Shown piece by piece: positions 35,501 through 47,729 of a stretch of 64,000 nt of DNA. Source of the DNA: Bugula neritina (lineage: Eukaryota > Bryozoa > Gymnolaemata > Cheilostomatida > Bugulidae). The notes under the pieces were generated by a model. The model did not search any database. It worked only from the letters and a program-made list of their open reading frames with translations, and was not told where the DNA came from. Location of the stretch: positions 30,740,004 through 30,804,003 of the forward strand of contig OZ037765.1 of assembly GCA_964035545.1 (NCBI GenBank), read 5' to 3'. Both the position numbers and the translations under genes were made by a program. Each line of letters starts with the position of its first letter. Within the stretch, counting starts at the first letter, position 1.

Positions 35501-38500
35501 CAGCAGTGCAAACCTCCGGACCTGATCATCCGAATGTAGCCCATAGCATTTCCTGTAATTAACTAAAGTCCGTGAGCATAGCATTGTGTGAATGATATAT
35601 AATATAGGTACTTGAATATTTATACTCTGAAATAAAATAATTCTTTTAGTAAAAAAATAAAAGCCATCAATCAAAAAGTTGTTGTCTTCAACATTTTTTA
35701 TAAAAGCTAAAAGCATGAGAATTCAGAATAATATCAGTTGACTGGAAAAGCAGGCGAAATTATTTACATTTGCAAAATTTTTAAATGCATGAAAAGTAAA
35801 ACGATAAACCAGTTAAAACAATAAATATTCTACAATTAGTTATATAGTCAAACTAACGAACCATACACAAACAGTACTCTCACCTATTTCAGTGATGAGC
35901 ATTCTAAATCTGTCCAGATAACTGAGTCCGTCTGCACTGACCCCCAACTTCCTGATTCCTTTGTTGAACTTATCAGCTCTGTCATACGGGTACTTCTGGT
36001 CCGTCTCGACGTGATTCTCTCTGAAGAACCGCCAGTCCTGCAACATGTAGTAGTAGAGGTAGTAGCAGTAGCTAGTAGTAGTAGTAGTAGTAGTAGTAGC
36101 AATAGCTAGTAGTAGTAGTAGTAGCAGTAGTAGTATTAGTAGCAGCAGTAGCAGCAGTAGTAGTAGCAGTAGTGGTAGTGGTAGTGGTAGTAGTAGTAGT
36201 AGTATTAGTAGTAGTAGTATAGTTAGTAATAAGAGACTATTACGAGTAGCAAGCCACACCTTGATCAGTTTAGATTTGATGTGTTCATCAAAGAGGAACT
36301 GAGAGAAGATGAAGAACTTCTGCTTCAAGAACTGGAAGGTGAAGTTGACGGTAGTGTTCATTATTCCTGTGCCGTGAGTACGAATAGAGTTGGCAATATG
36401 GCGAATGTTGATTGTGTTCAAATGCTTGTTTTTACTCGTTCTTTCTATAAATATCTGCAATGATAAATTATTTAAAGTCAAACTTTTGAGCCACACAACA
36501 AAAACATAGCATAACTTGGACATTGTATATCACTATTGTATATCACTACACCCGTCTAGGTGAGAAAACTTGAACATAGGGCATTGTGCACTTCAAGTCC
36601 ATACATAAAACTTCACATGTTTAAAATTGAGTTTTTAATAAATAAAAGATGACATGAAAATACTCTTCCCCACAAGTAAACAGAAGCTTGAGTAAAAGTT
36701 TCAGCAACTTCAAAGTTAAAATCTCACCTGGTTGTTAAGATTGTAACTGTACTTGGAGACAAACACTTGAATGTTTCTCATAATCTCAAGTACATCAAGT
36801 CCTTGCTCTAGAGTCTGACTCGGTAGATGCGACTCGGTGAGTTGAAGTCCGTATTTCTGGGTGGCTACGTGTCGCATCTCGCTGTACTTCTTCCAGTCAT
36901 GCAGAGCCACTGTAGTCAGGTTGTAGAAAGTAGTGTCCAAGTACCTCTCCACTGCAGCTGTACAATACAGAAGAGATCAATGCATAATGTCTGAGTCAGT
37001 CAGTAGATGTATATTGTGTGCTCACTCTTTCAACCTATTGAGCTATTGTAGGTTCGTTCACAGTGACTCCACATATGTTTATAAAGTGTACTCGCTACCT
37101 GTACAATCATTTTAGTAAATAATTTTAAAAAATTATAAATAATTTCTTAAAAAAGAGAAAACATTCCAAACTGCTTCATGTAACAACTAACTCAGTTATT
37201 TCAGAAATCAAAAGAGGTTTGAATCAAGATATAAAGCATTGAGCGGGTAAATGCAGAGCTTGGAAAATAGAAGTATGGAGTCTAACAAGTTAAGACTTTT
37301 ATTTTAACAAATCACAATTTTTTCATCACTTCTTTTTCAACTAAACTATTAAAAATATACATATTTAGTCTGTGTGCCTCTTCTGCAGTCTACGAAATAA
37401 ATGTTTAGACAAATCTTGCACAGTGTTTGCTGCTATCAAAATGGTTCTAAATAGAGTCAGCAAACACAAGAGTCAGTAAACACAACCTACCATATCCACG
37501 AGAATAAGGAGGATACAGAATACAACAAACCTTTGATGTCTAGAAACCGGCCATAGAACTTGATAGGTTTGATCTTGAGAAAGACGGTGAGGTCTTTGAG
37601 ACCGACGCTGAAAGGGTTTCTGTTATCCAGCTGATACTCATGGTGGTGTATGTCCAGCCTGAGCTCAGTTTCTATAGCAGTACACAGCGGCTCTACTAAA
37701 CTCTGCAATACAACAATCAGACACTTGAACACAGAAGAGTGGTGCCAAGGCTATGTAAACACAGAGCGGTAGTGATTAGCATGCTCTACTTTATACATCG
37801 TGTGTACCTTTCAGATACTTTTGCATTGGGAAGGATTCACAATCGTTCAAGCCTTCTAACTTCACACTCATGATTAATATCTACAGAGGTCACCTGTCTA
37901 CAGAGGTCACCTGTCTACAGAGGTCACCTGTCTACAGAGGTCACCTGTCTATAAAGGTCACCTGTCTATAGAGGTCACCTGTCTATAAAGGTCACCTGTC
38001 TACAGAGGTCACCTGTCTACAGAGGTCACCTGTCTATAAAGGTCACCTGTCTAGCAAAGCCTACCTGGTGAAAGTCAGCACAGATCTCTTCATTGAACTT
38101 ATCTAAGAGCTCAGTGTGGTCATCTACATGTCTAGTGGACATCAGTGGCAAGAAGCAGTCTTGAAGGGCTGAGAACATGTACTGTAAGAGACAGGGCAAT
38201 AGATTAAATATTAAATATTAAATACATTGTAGTAATATCCATATAATAATAATATGGTTGGTAGTGTAACCATTATTTAAAGACAACACACAAAAATAAG
38301 TTATTATTTAGATATTAAATACAGAAGAAAAGTTGTTATATATAATAAGTTATGATTAATTCAATAAAACAGAATAAGATAAAGTTTAAAACATAAATAT
38401 AAGTTTTGATGCATAAAATAATATAGCAACACACTGCATACATACATGTTTCTAAGCAGTGTGACAAGTAAATAAAAAGTCCAAAACATAATATGTTACA

Positions 38501-41500
38501 CTATTTATACTAATGTGAACTATAACTACGTGTACAGGACAGAGCTGACATAGGTGGGATAGCTGTGACAGGTGAGAGAGGTGGGATAGGGAAGAGGTGG
38601 GATAGGTGAGACAGGCGGGATAGGTGAAACAGGTGGGATAGGTGAGATAGATAAAGTTGAACTGCCAGTTAACATGACATACCTTAATCTTGTAAACATC
38701 CACGGCATTCTCAAACAGGTTAGCCACATACGTTGGGAAGATAACTCTATGCCAGTACAAGAAGCTCGTGTCACATGCACTGCGCAGCCTAAGATATCAA
38801 ATATAATCAATACAGTCACTACACGGCATAATGCTGAGCCAATATATTTGGCCTAGGATACACAATTGTATTAATAATATTTTAAAAAATTGATATTGTC
38901 AATTATTTATATTATTTTCAACACATCAGTGGTGAACGGCCATAGAAATTGATAATTTTAACCTTGAGAGATAAAATACCGTTCCTGCAGAAATATGTAT
39001 CATTCTACAGAATTAATGTTTGCCTTTTAAGTAGCACAACCAAATAGTGCTAAAAATAGCATGAGCTAAAACTTAACTCAAATGAGTAACTTTTTCATTT
39101 GTATTAAATAACACGCCGCATGTGTTTCATCAACCATTTGGAATAGCTTCACTAATAGTAGAAAAGATGTCATCTTAGCTCATTATTCAAATGTAGATAT
39201 CAACTTTGCAAAAATAAATATCATTTCAGCTCATCTGCGTTTTCATTAACCAGAAAGATTGACACCAACATTTCACTCTATAGTGAAATAAAGTACACCT
39301 GCCTCTACTGAGAAGTTTGGGAGTTATTCTATAAAATAACATGACTTTTAGCAACCGTATGTTTTCAGTCAGTTTTAGTCTAAGGTGTACTGTAACGGCT
39401 GCAAACTACTTGGGAAATACTTACACTTCCTGTAGACAGGATATGTCAGACAGTCTTTTCAAGATGGCCGACAACTGGGAAAGTTCATCTTCTTTGAATG
39501 ATCTCTAAAACATACATAGACTGTAGACATACTTGTGCAGATACAATAACTGTAGACATACTTGTGCAGATACAAATAGTGTAGACATACTTGTGCAGAT
39601 ACAAATACTGTAGACATACTTGTGCAGATACAAATACTGTAGACATACTTGTGCAGATACAAATACTGTAGACATACTTGTGCAGATACAAATACTGTAG
39701 ACATACTTGTGCAGATACAAATACTGCAGACATACTTGTGCAGATACAAATAGTGTAGACATACTTGTGCAGATACAAATACTGTAGACATACTTGTGCA
39801 GATACAAATACTGTAGACATACAATATATGCAGTGAGGCACATAGGCCCATACAATGCAGCTTAGCACACAATACAGGGCATATTAAAGGTACGTTGCGA
39901 TATGGTTACCCTGAGAAAAGTCACTGGCTCAAGTACTTCAGATATTTATATAAACTGATACAGTTTATAAGAAACCCGACTTATTTCCCTAGCATATGAG
40001 CTTTCAACATTTTACTTGTTATCAACACAAGATACATTAGAGGCTCAAAAAAGATAACCCAGATCATCTCAACTTGAGACAAATAATTTGCATTATACCC
40101 GATTCGCCATTTCCAAGACCTAAAACTAACCATTCGTGTTGCCATGCAGAGAGCCAAGTCTATGATCAGCTTCCTCTCCTTGGTGTTTGGTCCGTTCAAC
40201 GCTGTCTCAGCCAACACAATGGCCGACAGCACGTCTAGACGCTTGTCTGAGTACCTCTTGTCAGACACGATGCGTTTCTAAAACATAGACCCCAGCTCTT
40301 AGCATAGACACCAGCTCTTAGCATAGACACCAGCTCTTGGCATAGACCCCAGTTCTTAGCTCCATATAAAACTCATACAAATTTATAGTCACTATTCTTG
40401 TAAGAAACCCTGATGGAAGGGAGTTTTTAAATCGGGCTAAGTACTTATTCATATGTGATACAAGAGCAATTATGACTGGACGCTCTTCTTAGTATCACCA
40501 ATAACTTTTACTGGGGTTCAAACCCATGACCTTGGGTTTACTAGGTCATCGCTCAAACCCCTAGACCACGCTACTCCGTTTAACTCCACATGATCATTAG
40601 GTAGCTGTTGGTAAAGCTGCATCACTGTACACTTGCAGTCAACAGAGTAGAGTATTGTTATAACAATACTAAATACTTAGACTTAGGTCTTACTTTAGCA
40701 GCTCCCAGGCTAACGAGAGCTAAGAAGCTAAGTCTCTGTGCTATATGGTTGACAGACTGAGCTATAAGCATAGTCCGTCTGTGGAACGTCATTTGGACAG
40801 CCTGAAAGTAACACATAATAAAGTTAGGATAGAGTCTACGATATGACATGTCGAACACTGAAAGTTCTAAGGAATACAGAATGTATTTTAAACAAATTCA
40901 TAAACCTCAACATTAGCACAAATCATAATAGCCCAAGTTACTCAGAACTGATGAAGTAAAGCAATTGAGTTACACTTGAAGTGATATCACTTCTGGTTAA
41001 ATTTACTTTGCTGACTCTAAACATACTCACATTTTATTACTTGAAGAAACAAGTTTTCCTTATTCAGCATTATCATCAGTTAACAAAATATACTCTCTGA
41101 GTATACTATGAACTGCAGTTACTACAGACTAGCTAGTAGTATGAATTCATACTAATAGCTATTTATCAGAATAAATCGTGAATGGTGAACCATTTCTCTG
41201 AGCAGCAAACTTCATAATACTGATAACTTGTAGAATATACTTTAGAGTAAGATTCACCTTAAGTAGCTCAATCAGCCCACAAAGTTGTATCACCAGAGAC
41301 TTGGTCATGGCCCTGCTCTCATACACGTGCATGTTCATTATAGAGGTAACCATGTGGTTGATAGATCTGGCAATAAACAGTCCCTGTAACACGTATTCAT
41401 AGTGATTGAATTCACACAACTCAATCGGCATGCTATAACAGGTAGGTGAAAGAGTTGACATGTCATAACAGGTAGGTGAAAGAGTTGCATGTCATAGCAT

Positions 41501-44500
41501 GTAGTTGAAAGTATGTCACCTGTCGAAAGAGGAGACAGCGTTTATCAAGATTTTCTAAGACTGTTCCAGAGCTCTGAAAGTGAGACTCCATTTGAATCAT
41601 CCAGACATTAGCTCTGGCCTTCATCGTCTGAGCATCCCTGCACACATTAATATACTACTATGACACTTTTATATACACAATTAATTACCAGACAGAAAAT
41701 ATTCAGAAATAAGACCAACTTTCACTATAAAATGTACATATATTTGAAATCAAATCCAAAGTTCTATAAACATTGCCCATGAGTAGCATTCTTGGAAGTC
41801 TGTTACAGTCTGTTACAGATATCAGTGAACTATACACACTGAGAATTAGAATTGTCTTCTCGACGCAAGATTCATAATTACCTGAGCAGGTTGACAGTCC
41901 TGGTGTTGAGCCACTGAGTCTTTGCACTGGAGACTATGAGTTTAGCCTTCCTGTCCAACGTGTTCATCATTTTAGGTAGCATCTTAGCCAGGAAGTGGTT
42001 AGGAAACCACATGACATTTCCTGTCAGCTGAATGCCAGGCACCTGTGACACAGAAAGTTCCAGAAGTATTGTCAGGTGACTGAATTCACAGCGAGCTGGG
42101 ACTGGCCATCAAAACTGTTCCTTAGCATCATTTTATTCAAATCAAACTGCATCTATTATTTATCACAGACTATAGCTAAAATAAAATACATAGAGCATAG
42201 AGTTTCAATTAGCACAGTTAGAGTTTACCCTTCTAAACGAGTCCCAGAACTGTCTAAACAGCTTCTTGTCAGAAGTCTGGTAAATTTTGATGTACAGCAC
42301 ATACAGTCCACACAGTCCGACAAACTTGAACCTCTGATCGGTTTCTGTAGGCTCCCCTAAACACGGCACACATGTAGTATATCACTATGAGGACATGCCC
42401 TCCTATTAGGCTGATACCCAGGTCTTGTGGTTTGTGTTAAAAACTTGTGCACTGGTTTTATGAATGAGTATTAGAATATATAATATTAGTATTAGAGCAT
42501 ATAGTATTAGAGCATATAGTATTACAATACAGAACTAGTAACCCAGTAAATGTAAACAAGTAAAGAAAAAAAGGAACAAGCTCCAATTTAACAAAATATA
42601 AATTATCTATAAAAACACAAAACTTGATAACCTAATTGTCCCAGGCTTATTATCAAACTTACCAATCATGGGTTCAGTAAAACTGAAGAGAGTTTTGATA
42701 ACGTGCGCCATTTCCTCTGCTAGCGTGCTGTTCTTGCTGACGTGTGCACCTCTGCTCATGTCATCAAATCTTCCATCAACACAATTCTAAAAAATGGAAC
42801 TAACAATTATAGCCTTAGAGAGTGGAACACTCTTCACTATCAGATGTTGGATTATCTTGCAACCAACCATCAAGGTTGTATGTAAGCAGAGTTCTAATGC
42901 TACTATTCCAATGTGATACAAGCTTTCATAAAGATCAATTTACTTATTGGGATTGCCTTCTTTTCATGAGAAATTTTCTAACTAAAGTGTAATCAAAAGT
43001 ACTTTTCTTTCTGCTACAACAACTACATGAACAAATTTCAAATATCTTCATATATACGGTTTGTTTCATCGAGCTTATCGGTACAATTTTCATCCCTATC
43101 TAAGAGCTACTATGGTGACTCACCGAGAAGATGTTGCCTTCAAACAAGGCCATCTCTAGCTGTAATATAAGTCTTTCAAATGGCTTCAGACTTTCTTCAG
43201 TGAAACCAAACTTAGTTGGATTATGATGAACAGACTTCAGCATTCTAACAAACGAGACAAAGTTTCAAACCAACCGCAGTACTATGACCTTCATATTTCA
43301 TATTTAACTAATAAATATCTATGTCGGTTCACAAAATATCTTTGGCAAAATATAAAAAATGTCTTAACACGCTGCTAACATTAATGTATTGCAAAAACAT
43401 ATGCTTTTTTAATGCTGAAATAGTAAAGCCAGAGTAGAGAATGTTGAAAACACAACAAGCCCTTCTGGTGAAGATGCACACCTTTTGTACAGAGTCCAGT
43501 GCTCCTTGAGGATAGTGTGCCCGCCTATCACCTCGTCCAGTGTGATGAGAATCTTCAACAACTCAGCTAAATGCTCAAACATCGGCAGGAAGTGAACTTG
43601 AGTCACGTCCAGCATAGAAGAAGAGTTTCTTGAAACAAAGAGAAACAAATTTTATTACATAAATTTTATATAAAAAATATATAAATAAAATACATATATA
43701 AAAGTATAAAATATATAAATAAAAATATAAAAATAGAAACATATCAATAAAAATATAAAACATAAAAATAAAAATATATAAAAACAAAAATACATAAATA
43801 AAAATATAAACCATGTGGGAATGAGTGAGTGTTAGCAACAGATAACCAACACTGAAATATGAGGTCAACGAATTCAAAACCATCCATCATTACTCAAGAA
43901 AAGTTTTGTAATTCAAAATGGAAGCTGTGCAAATCTCATGTCATTTCTTGTAACAAATTAGCATATAATAGAAGCAAAGAAAATTCATACATTAATAAAT
44001 TCAGAATATTTTTATCAAAATAAAATATTTTGCAGCTTCACAAGTGAAAAATTCCATAAATTATTTAATATAAACTTAAGACATACTTAACACCACAGTG
44101 GAGGGCAGATAACTGCTGAACAGTGTTCTTAGCCACATCATAGCATCTGGTCACAAAGCAATATAACTCCTGCAGGGTGGATATCATACGCCCCATTAAT
44201 ATCTGAGCATCTCCATCAGAGTCACTGCCTGCTTTAACTGCAATGAAAATATCACACTATCACTGTCCACAAAGTTTGTAGTAAGATTTGTATAATGACA
44301 GTATTGTATAGCCTATGTTCTCTAACAAACCTCCTTCCCCGTAGAACAGAACTGCCGGATAGAACTTGGTCTCGGCTTCATGTTTCAGTGTATTAATTTC
44401 ACAGCATAAAGCAGACAATACTGTGATAACTTTATTAAAGACCTTGTTGTCTGTACAAATGAGAGAAAGTAGAGAAGTCTGCTCGTATGGAATACACTGT

Positions 44501-45955
44501 AAAGAAAATAAAAAATATTTAAATATTATTGAAACAATAATTCAAAATATCTGTATAATAGTCCAACAAAACGAATGCATACTGTTCAACGTATCTTGTG
44601 CAAGACAACAAAAAAGCTGCAATGTCAATTTATTTAATATATGCCTTTTATTCACAGTTGAAACAACAATTTCAGTATCAAATGGTAAAACCAAACTTTT
44701 AACTTTAATTTATTTTTTAAAACTAAATTATATTTTAAACATTCGGTTTTCAAATAGTATTCATAAGTACAAAAGCTAATATTTAAAACTGTTGAAAAAA
44801 CAAGTTGAAACACTTGTAGTGTTGCTTTGAGTTATTGCAGCTTTGATATACCTGCATATTTCATAGACATGGCTACCAGCTAAATGCACTGCTAACATGT
44901 AAAAACTGTAAAGCAAATACATAGACAAAAAAACCAATAAAGAATAGTTTACATAAAGATTTTTCATTTCTTATGTCATAAAAATACACATTCAATTTTG
45001 CAATGCAATATAATACAAGTATATAATAATAATAATAATATATCACAAGTAATTGTAACTGCTACTAGGTTTTGAGTCTAACTCTTTACCTGAAGAGCAA
45101 TGGGATCCAGAGTGAAATCCCATGTTTCAGCAACTCTATCATCTAATGCATCTTCAATATCTCGCAGTTGAGAGGCATACTCTTCCATAAAACTGCCATA
45201 ATTCCTTAACTGTGCTTCAGCAACAATCCCTATATAATCAGCACTATGTATTGTAAAAAATCAGATGTTACAATATTTTTTTTCAATAAAAGTCCAAGTT
45301 AAAAGTAAATTTAAAAACAACCATAGTTTAGGCTTTGGTAAACAAATTTTTAAATAAACAATACAAAAGCCACTGGCTAAACTGTGAACAGCAGAAATTT
45401 TCAAGTCTAACAGCAATATGAATGAAATTTAAATCAAATCACTATTAGGTTGACAGTGCTAGTTACTCATACTGATAATTTTAGATCAAGTGAAAAATAA
45501 ACATTCAACAAGTTCCTTAGCACTGTGACTATTAACTTTAAGCTTTTAATAGCTATTTTAAATTATCTTCAGTTAACTTTTGTTTTAGTATGACATTGAC
45601 TATAAGTATCAGCATAAGCATCATAATAGATCATTCATAATGATAATTATTAATATTAACTAACAATTAGTATCACTGTCAATCTCATTTTTAGAAATGA
45701 TATTCATTTTGATTTATTCAGTTTCAATTTGAATTTTACACAACCATTAATTTTACACTATTTGTTGAAGTAAAAAGTTTATTAGTTGTAATAAAAACTT
45801 GGGGTAATATTGAACGCTAAAAATCATAATGATAAACCCAAGAACTCGATAAACTGCGCCCTAACACTAACAGAATGAGTAACTCAGTGTTACTTACGTA
45901 ATGAATCGTCGTCAAACTGTCCAAATTCCTGATCTAAAACTGTACTACGACTCAT
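32529..45955 (-). CDS. WASHC4: WASH complex subunit 4 (SWIP) orthologue
   Basis: WASHC4 is a scaffold of the WASH complex, which drives Arp2/3 actin branching on endosomes. I traced 28 minus-strand exons: 45898-45955, 45090-45229, 44331-44496, 44087-44237, 43482-43628, 43124-43244, 42663-42786, 42229-42356, 41882-42042, 41520-41637, 41258-41383, 40694-40801, 40131-40277, 39425-39504, 38683-38788, 38065-38181, 37531-37702, 36728-36957, 36260-36454, 35884-36037, 35399-35552, 35078-35141, 34878-34961, 34684-34780, 33910-34004, 33624-33719, 33194-33341 and 32529-32644. They join in phase to about 1200 aa (human about 1173). Strong signatures include [81 protein letters not shown] and [20 protein letters not shown]. 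The last exon adds a tail ending in 17 consecutive prolines and Met. Alternatively exon 27 reads into its intron and stops after GKLIV. No frameshift or missing block was seen. Confidence 0.95.
34437..34690 (-). repeat. Tandem array carrying eight copies of the WASHC4 exon-24 splice donor
   Basis: AACTCACCCATAG recurs at 34441, 34476, 34511, 34542, 34578, 34609, 34645 and 34678. Unit lengths alternate between about 31 and 36 bp. Read on the gene's strand, each copy is CTATGG|GTGAGTT. The last copy, at 34678-34690, is the real exon-intron junction (exon edge 34684), and the others lie downstream in the intron. Confidence 0.9.
36038..36231 (-). repeat. TAG/AGT triplet array abutting the WASHC4 exon-20 acceptor
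   Basis: A (GTA)n-type array with AGC and GGT variants starts within about 10 bp of the exon edge at 36037. It keeps a Leu-rich frame open that bridges the neighbouring exons on the minus strand. Because exons 19 and 20 splice in phase to the conserved WASHC4 sequence, the array is read as intron. Confidence 0.85.
37885..38055 (-). repeat. 17-bp minisatellite downstream of WASHC4 exon 16
   Basis: GGTCACCTGT recurs every 17 bp from 37888 to 38041 (10 copies). On the gene's strand each unit contains ACAG|GTGACC, a donor-like string, and the array starts about 10 bp past the real donor (CACCAG|GTAGGC). Confidence 0.9.
38550..38655 (-). repeat. GGTGGGATA minisatellite near WASHC4 exon 15 donor
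   Basis: Imperfect units of GGTGGGATAGGTGAGACA and close variants lie about 30 bp beyond the donor of exon 15. They create short Pro/Ser/Tyr-rich open frames with no coding meaning. Confidence 0.7.
39515..39825 (-). repeat. 29-bp minisatellite upstream of WASHC4 exon 14
   Basis: The unit TGTAGACATACTTGTGCAGA continues with TACAAATAC. Copies start at 39522, 39551, 39580 and so on to 39812, about 11 in all. Since 29 is not a multiple of 3, all three minus frames stay open over it, giving long Tyr/Val/Cys-rich false frames. The array begins about 13 bp from the acceptor of exon 14. Confidence 0.92.
40278..40350 (-). repeat. 21-bp repeat at the WASHC4 exon-13 acceptor
   Basis: Four units of CATAGACACCAGCTCTTAG and near variants start directly at the acceptor. 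On the gene's strand the real acceptor reads GTCTATGTTTTAG and the units read GTCTATGCTAAG, which suggests that the array grew out of the 3' splice-site region. Confidence 0.75.
40385..40580 (-). mobile_element. tRNA-derived SINE in a WASHC4 intron
   Basis: On the minus strand the element starts with an A-box-like TAGCGTGGTCTAGGGG. It has a helix TGACCT/AGGTCA and a B-box GGTTTGAACCC at tRNA spacing. About 130 bp of non-tRNA body follows, ending around AAAACTCCCTTCCATCAGGG. It is inserted in the same orientation as the gene. The body's limits are estimated. Confidence 0.65.
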
Positions 45956-46332
45956 AGTAATAATTAAGTGTTTACCATAGCACTAATTGTTGAAACTACC
46001 ACGCATTAAAGTCATCAATAATCGGTTGAAAGAAATTATTATCACACTAAAATATAAGTAATGTTGTTAATAATTAATCACTTGAAGTTGATGTGGTTGG
46101 AACAAGTCTTCACTGTAAAATTAGGGAAATCTTCTTACGGAAACGGGAGGTTTGTTAGTACCGAGTCAAGCTAATAACTTTTTTCCGCAAGCACTGGTGG
46201 GTGAACTTTAACCCTTTGGGTGCACATGACCAGTGTGATACATTTTACCATTTTTCACATGACAGTGGAGTTGTCCTACTCACGATGTCACTGTGAACAT
46301 AATATTATATAATTAGGCTGGTAATAATTAAA

Positions 46333-46375
46333 ATTTTGTTATAATCTATAATGCTATAATAGATTATAACAAAAT
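46333..46375. repeat. Perfect 17-bp inverted repeat with a 9-nt loop
   Basis: ATTTTGTTATAATCTAT and its exact reverse complement ATAGATTATAACAAAAT are separated by AATGCTATA. It lies about 380 bp upstream of the WASHC4 start codon. It could be a stable hairpin or a tiny palindromic element. No function can be read from the sequence. Confidence 0.85.
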
Positions 46376-47553
46376 CTTCATTTGATCACTATGCATGTAG
46401 TTTGTAGATACTTGTGAATTACTTTTTTATAATTTTGTGAATATTCATTCTGTAAAGTGTAAATAGTGTAAATTCAGTGGTAAATAGTAAATGGAATAAT
46501 GCTTATAATAAAAATAAATACAATTATAGCATCATGTAGAAAAGATAACTCCCTATACGGTAGTATCAGTGAAGTGATAAAATTGAGATTCGTCTCTGTC
46601 TCTATGTAGGACTTACAATATTATTAGAATTAATGTCCTTTTAGCAACTATATAGAAATTTATAGCAACTAAAAAGTATTTAATTGGTCTGTAGATTTCA
46701 GCTCAGTGTATCATTAATAGTAACACCTGATGCACATTGACCTATTATGGCCATTATTTTGTAGAGTTGCCACAAATTATTAACAAAAATAAGTACAACT
46801 ATGGGCACATGGATACTTGAGGTATGTCTAACACAAAGTGCCCTCTAACCATGAATATGTTGAAGCTATATGAATTTGTAGTAAAATGATCTGAAACTGT
46901 ATTACAAGGTGTATATAGCCTGTGGCCATTGCACTAGCTTGTAGTTGAGTCTTAAATATAACAAACTCTTAAATTTGATTTAGTCACAGTGAATAGGTTA
47001 TCAGCAGGCTATGCCTACATTTTACTTCTGAACACAAGTTGGGAAATCATTTGATGAGCTGAAGGAAGAAAACTAGTAGAATTTTCATGATGTTTTAAAA
47101 AATCAGCCTAGAGAAGGGATATACACTAAAAGTATTTTGAATAGCATTAGTTCTAACAGATCATAATATAATTATATTTATCATTAAACGACGCCAAACC
47201 ATAAGTTAGAAATCGAAGCTAAGGGAAATCTGCATACTTAGCAGCATAGCATATAGAGCTGTGGAAAGCTGACGTAAAAGACTGTTATTGGCACTAAAAG
47301 ACCAATAATCTACCTATAAAGCAGTTAGTGGAACTTTTTACTGTGTAAATGAATTTTGCATCACACCTAGGTGTGTTCTTTTTTATCCTTTTTCAATATA
47401 CTATTTCAAAATACTTCAAAGGTATTGCATCATAACTACCCACTCTCTCCATAGCACGAGGACATGTTATTGCAAGTCTATATAGTTGATTGCACAGTCT
47501 ATTTCACACTTGACCTAGCATCTACTTCCTTATAAAATATAAAAAGTGATGGT

Positions 47554-47590
47554 CACGTGATAGTCTATTGTAAGTTATGCTGGTCACGTG
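47554..47590. promoter_or_regulatory. Two GGTCACGTG E-boxes (CLEAR-type)
   Basis: GGTCACGTG occurs twice, 31 bp apart (CACGTG at 47554-47559 and 47585-47590). The first copy, followed by A, matches the TFEB/MITF/USF CLEAR consensus GTCACGTGAC in all but the last base. The pair lies about 50-100 bp before a possible untranslated first exon of the downstream gene. Confidence 0.45.
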
Positions 47591-47639
47591 GGGTGTTGTT
47601 ATTGTTCATAATGTTTAAGTAGTGGATGAATAGAGTAGC

Positions 47640-47729
47640 TGTGTTGAGCTGTACTATAATACACAATTTAACGGATAGTTATCACGTTATCACGACAATT
47701 ACCTCTTTCACCCCTCATGGATTAACAAG
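47640..47729 (+). other. Possible untranslated first exon of the SH2-like gene
   Basis: A GT donor (AACAAG|GTAAAT) closes a short, less AT-rich stretch just downstream of the E-boxes. A matching acceptor (GATTACAG) lies at about 49241, before the first coding exon. The exon limits and its link to the gene are inferred from position only. Confidence 0.3.

Larger units (their letters stand above)
45956..47639. other. Intergenic region upstream of WASHC4, no coding sequence seen
   Basis: This is AT-rich. It should hold the WASHC4 promoter near 45960-46250. It also contains a perfect hairpin (46333-46375) and two E-boxes (47554-47590). No exon-like frame with family similarity was found on either strand. 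Confidence 0.55.

Noticed and set aside
35840-36523. A 227-codon minus frame joining two WASHC4 exons through a Leu-rich stretch
   Set aside because: The middle is an intronic AGT array with good donor and acceptor on each side. The spliced product matches WASHC4 and the unspliced one does not.
39459-39872. Long Tyr/Val/Cys-rich open frames in all three minus frames
   Set aside because: They are produced by a 29-bp tandem repeat without stops. They lie in a WASHC4 intron and have no family similarity.
42229-42356. Suspected frameshift in WASHC4 exon 8
   Set aside because: Re-reading the bases at 42291-42310 showed a continuous frame through [11 protein letters not shown].
44366-44779. 137-codon plus-strand frame
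   Set aside because: It runs antisense to WASHC4 exon 3 and continues into AT-rich intron. No similarity.
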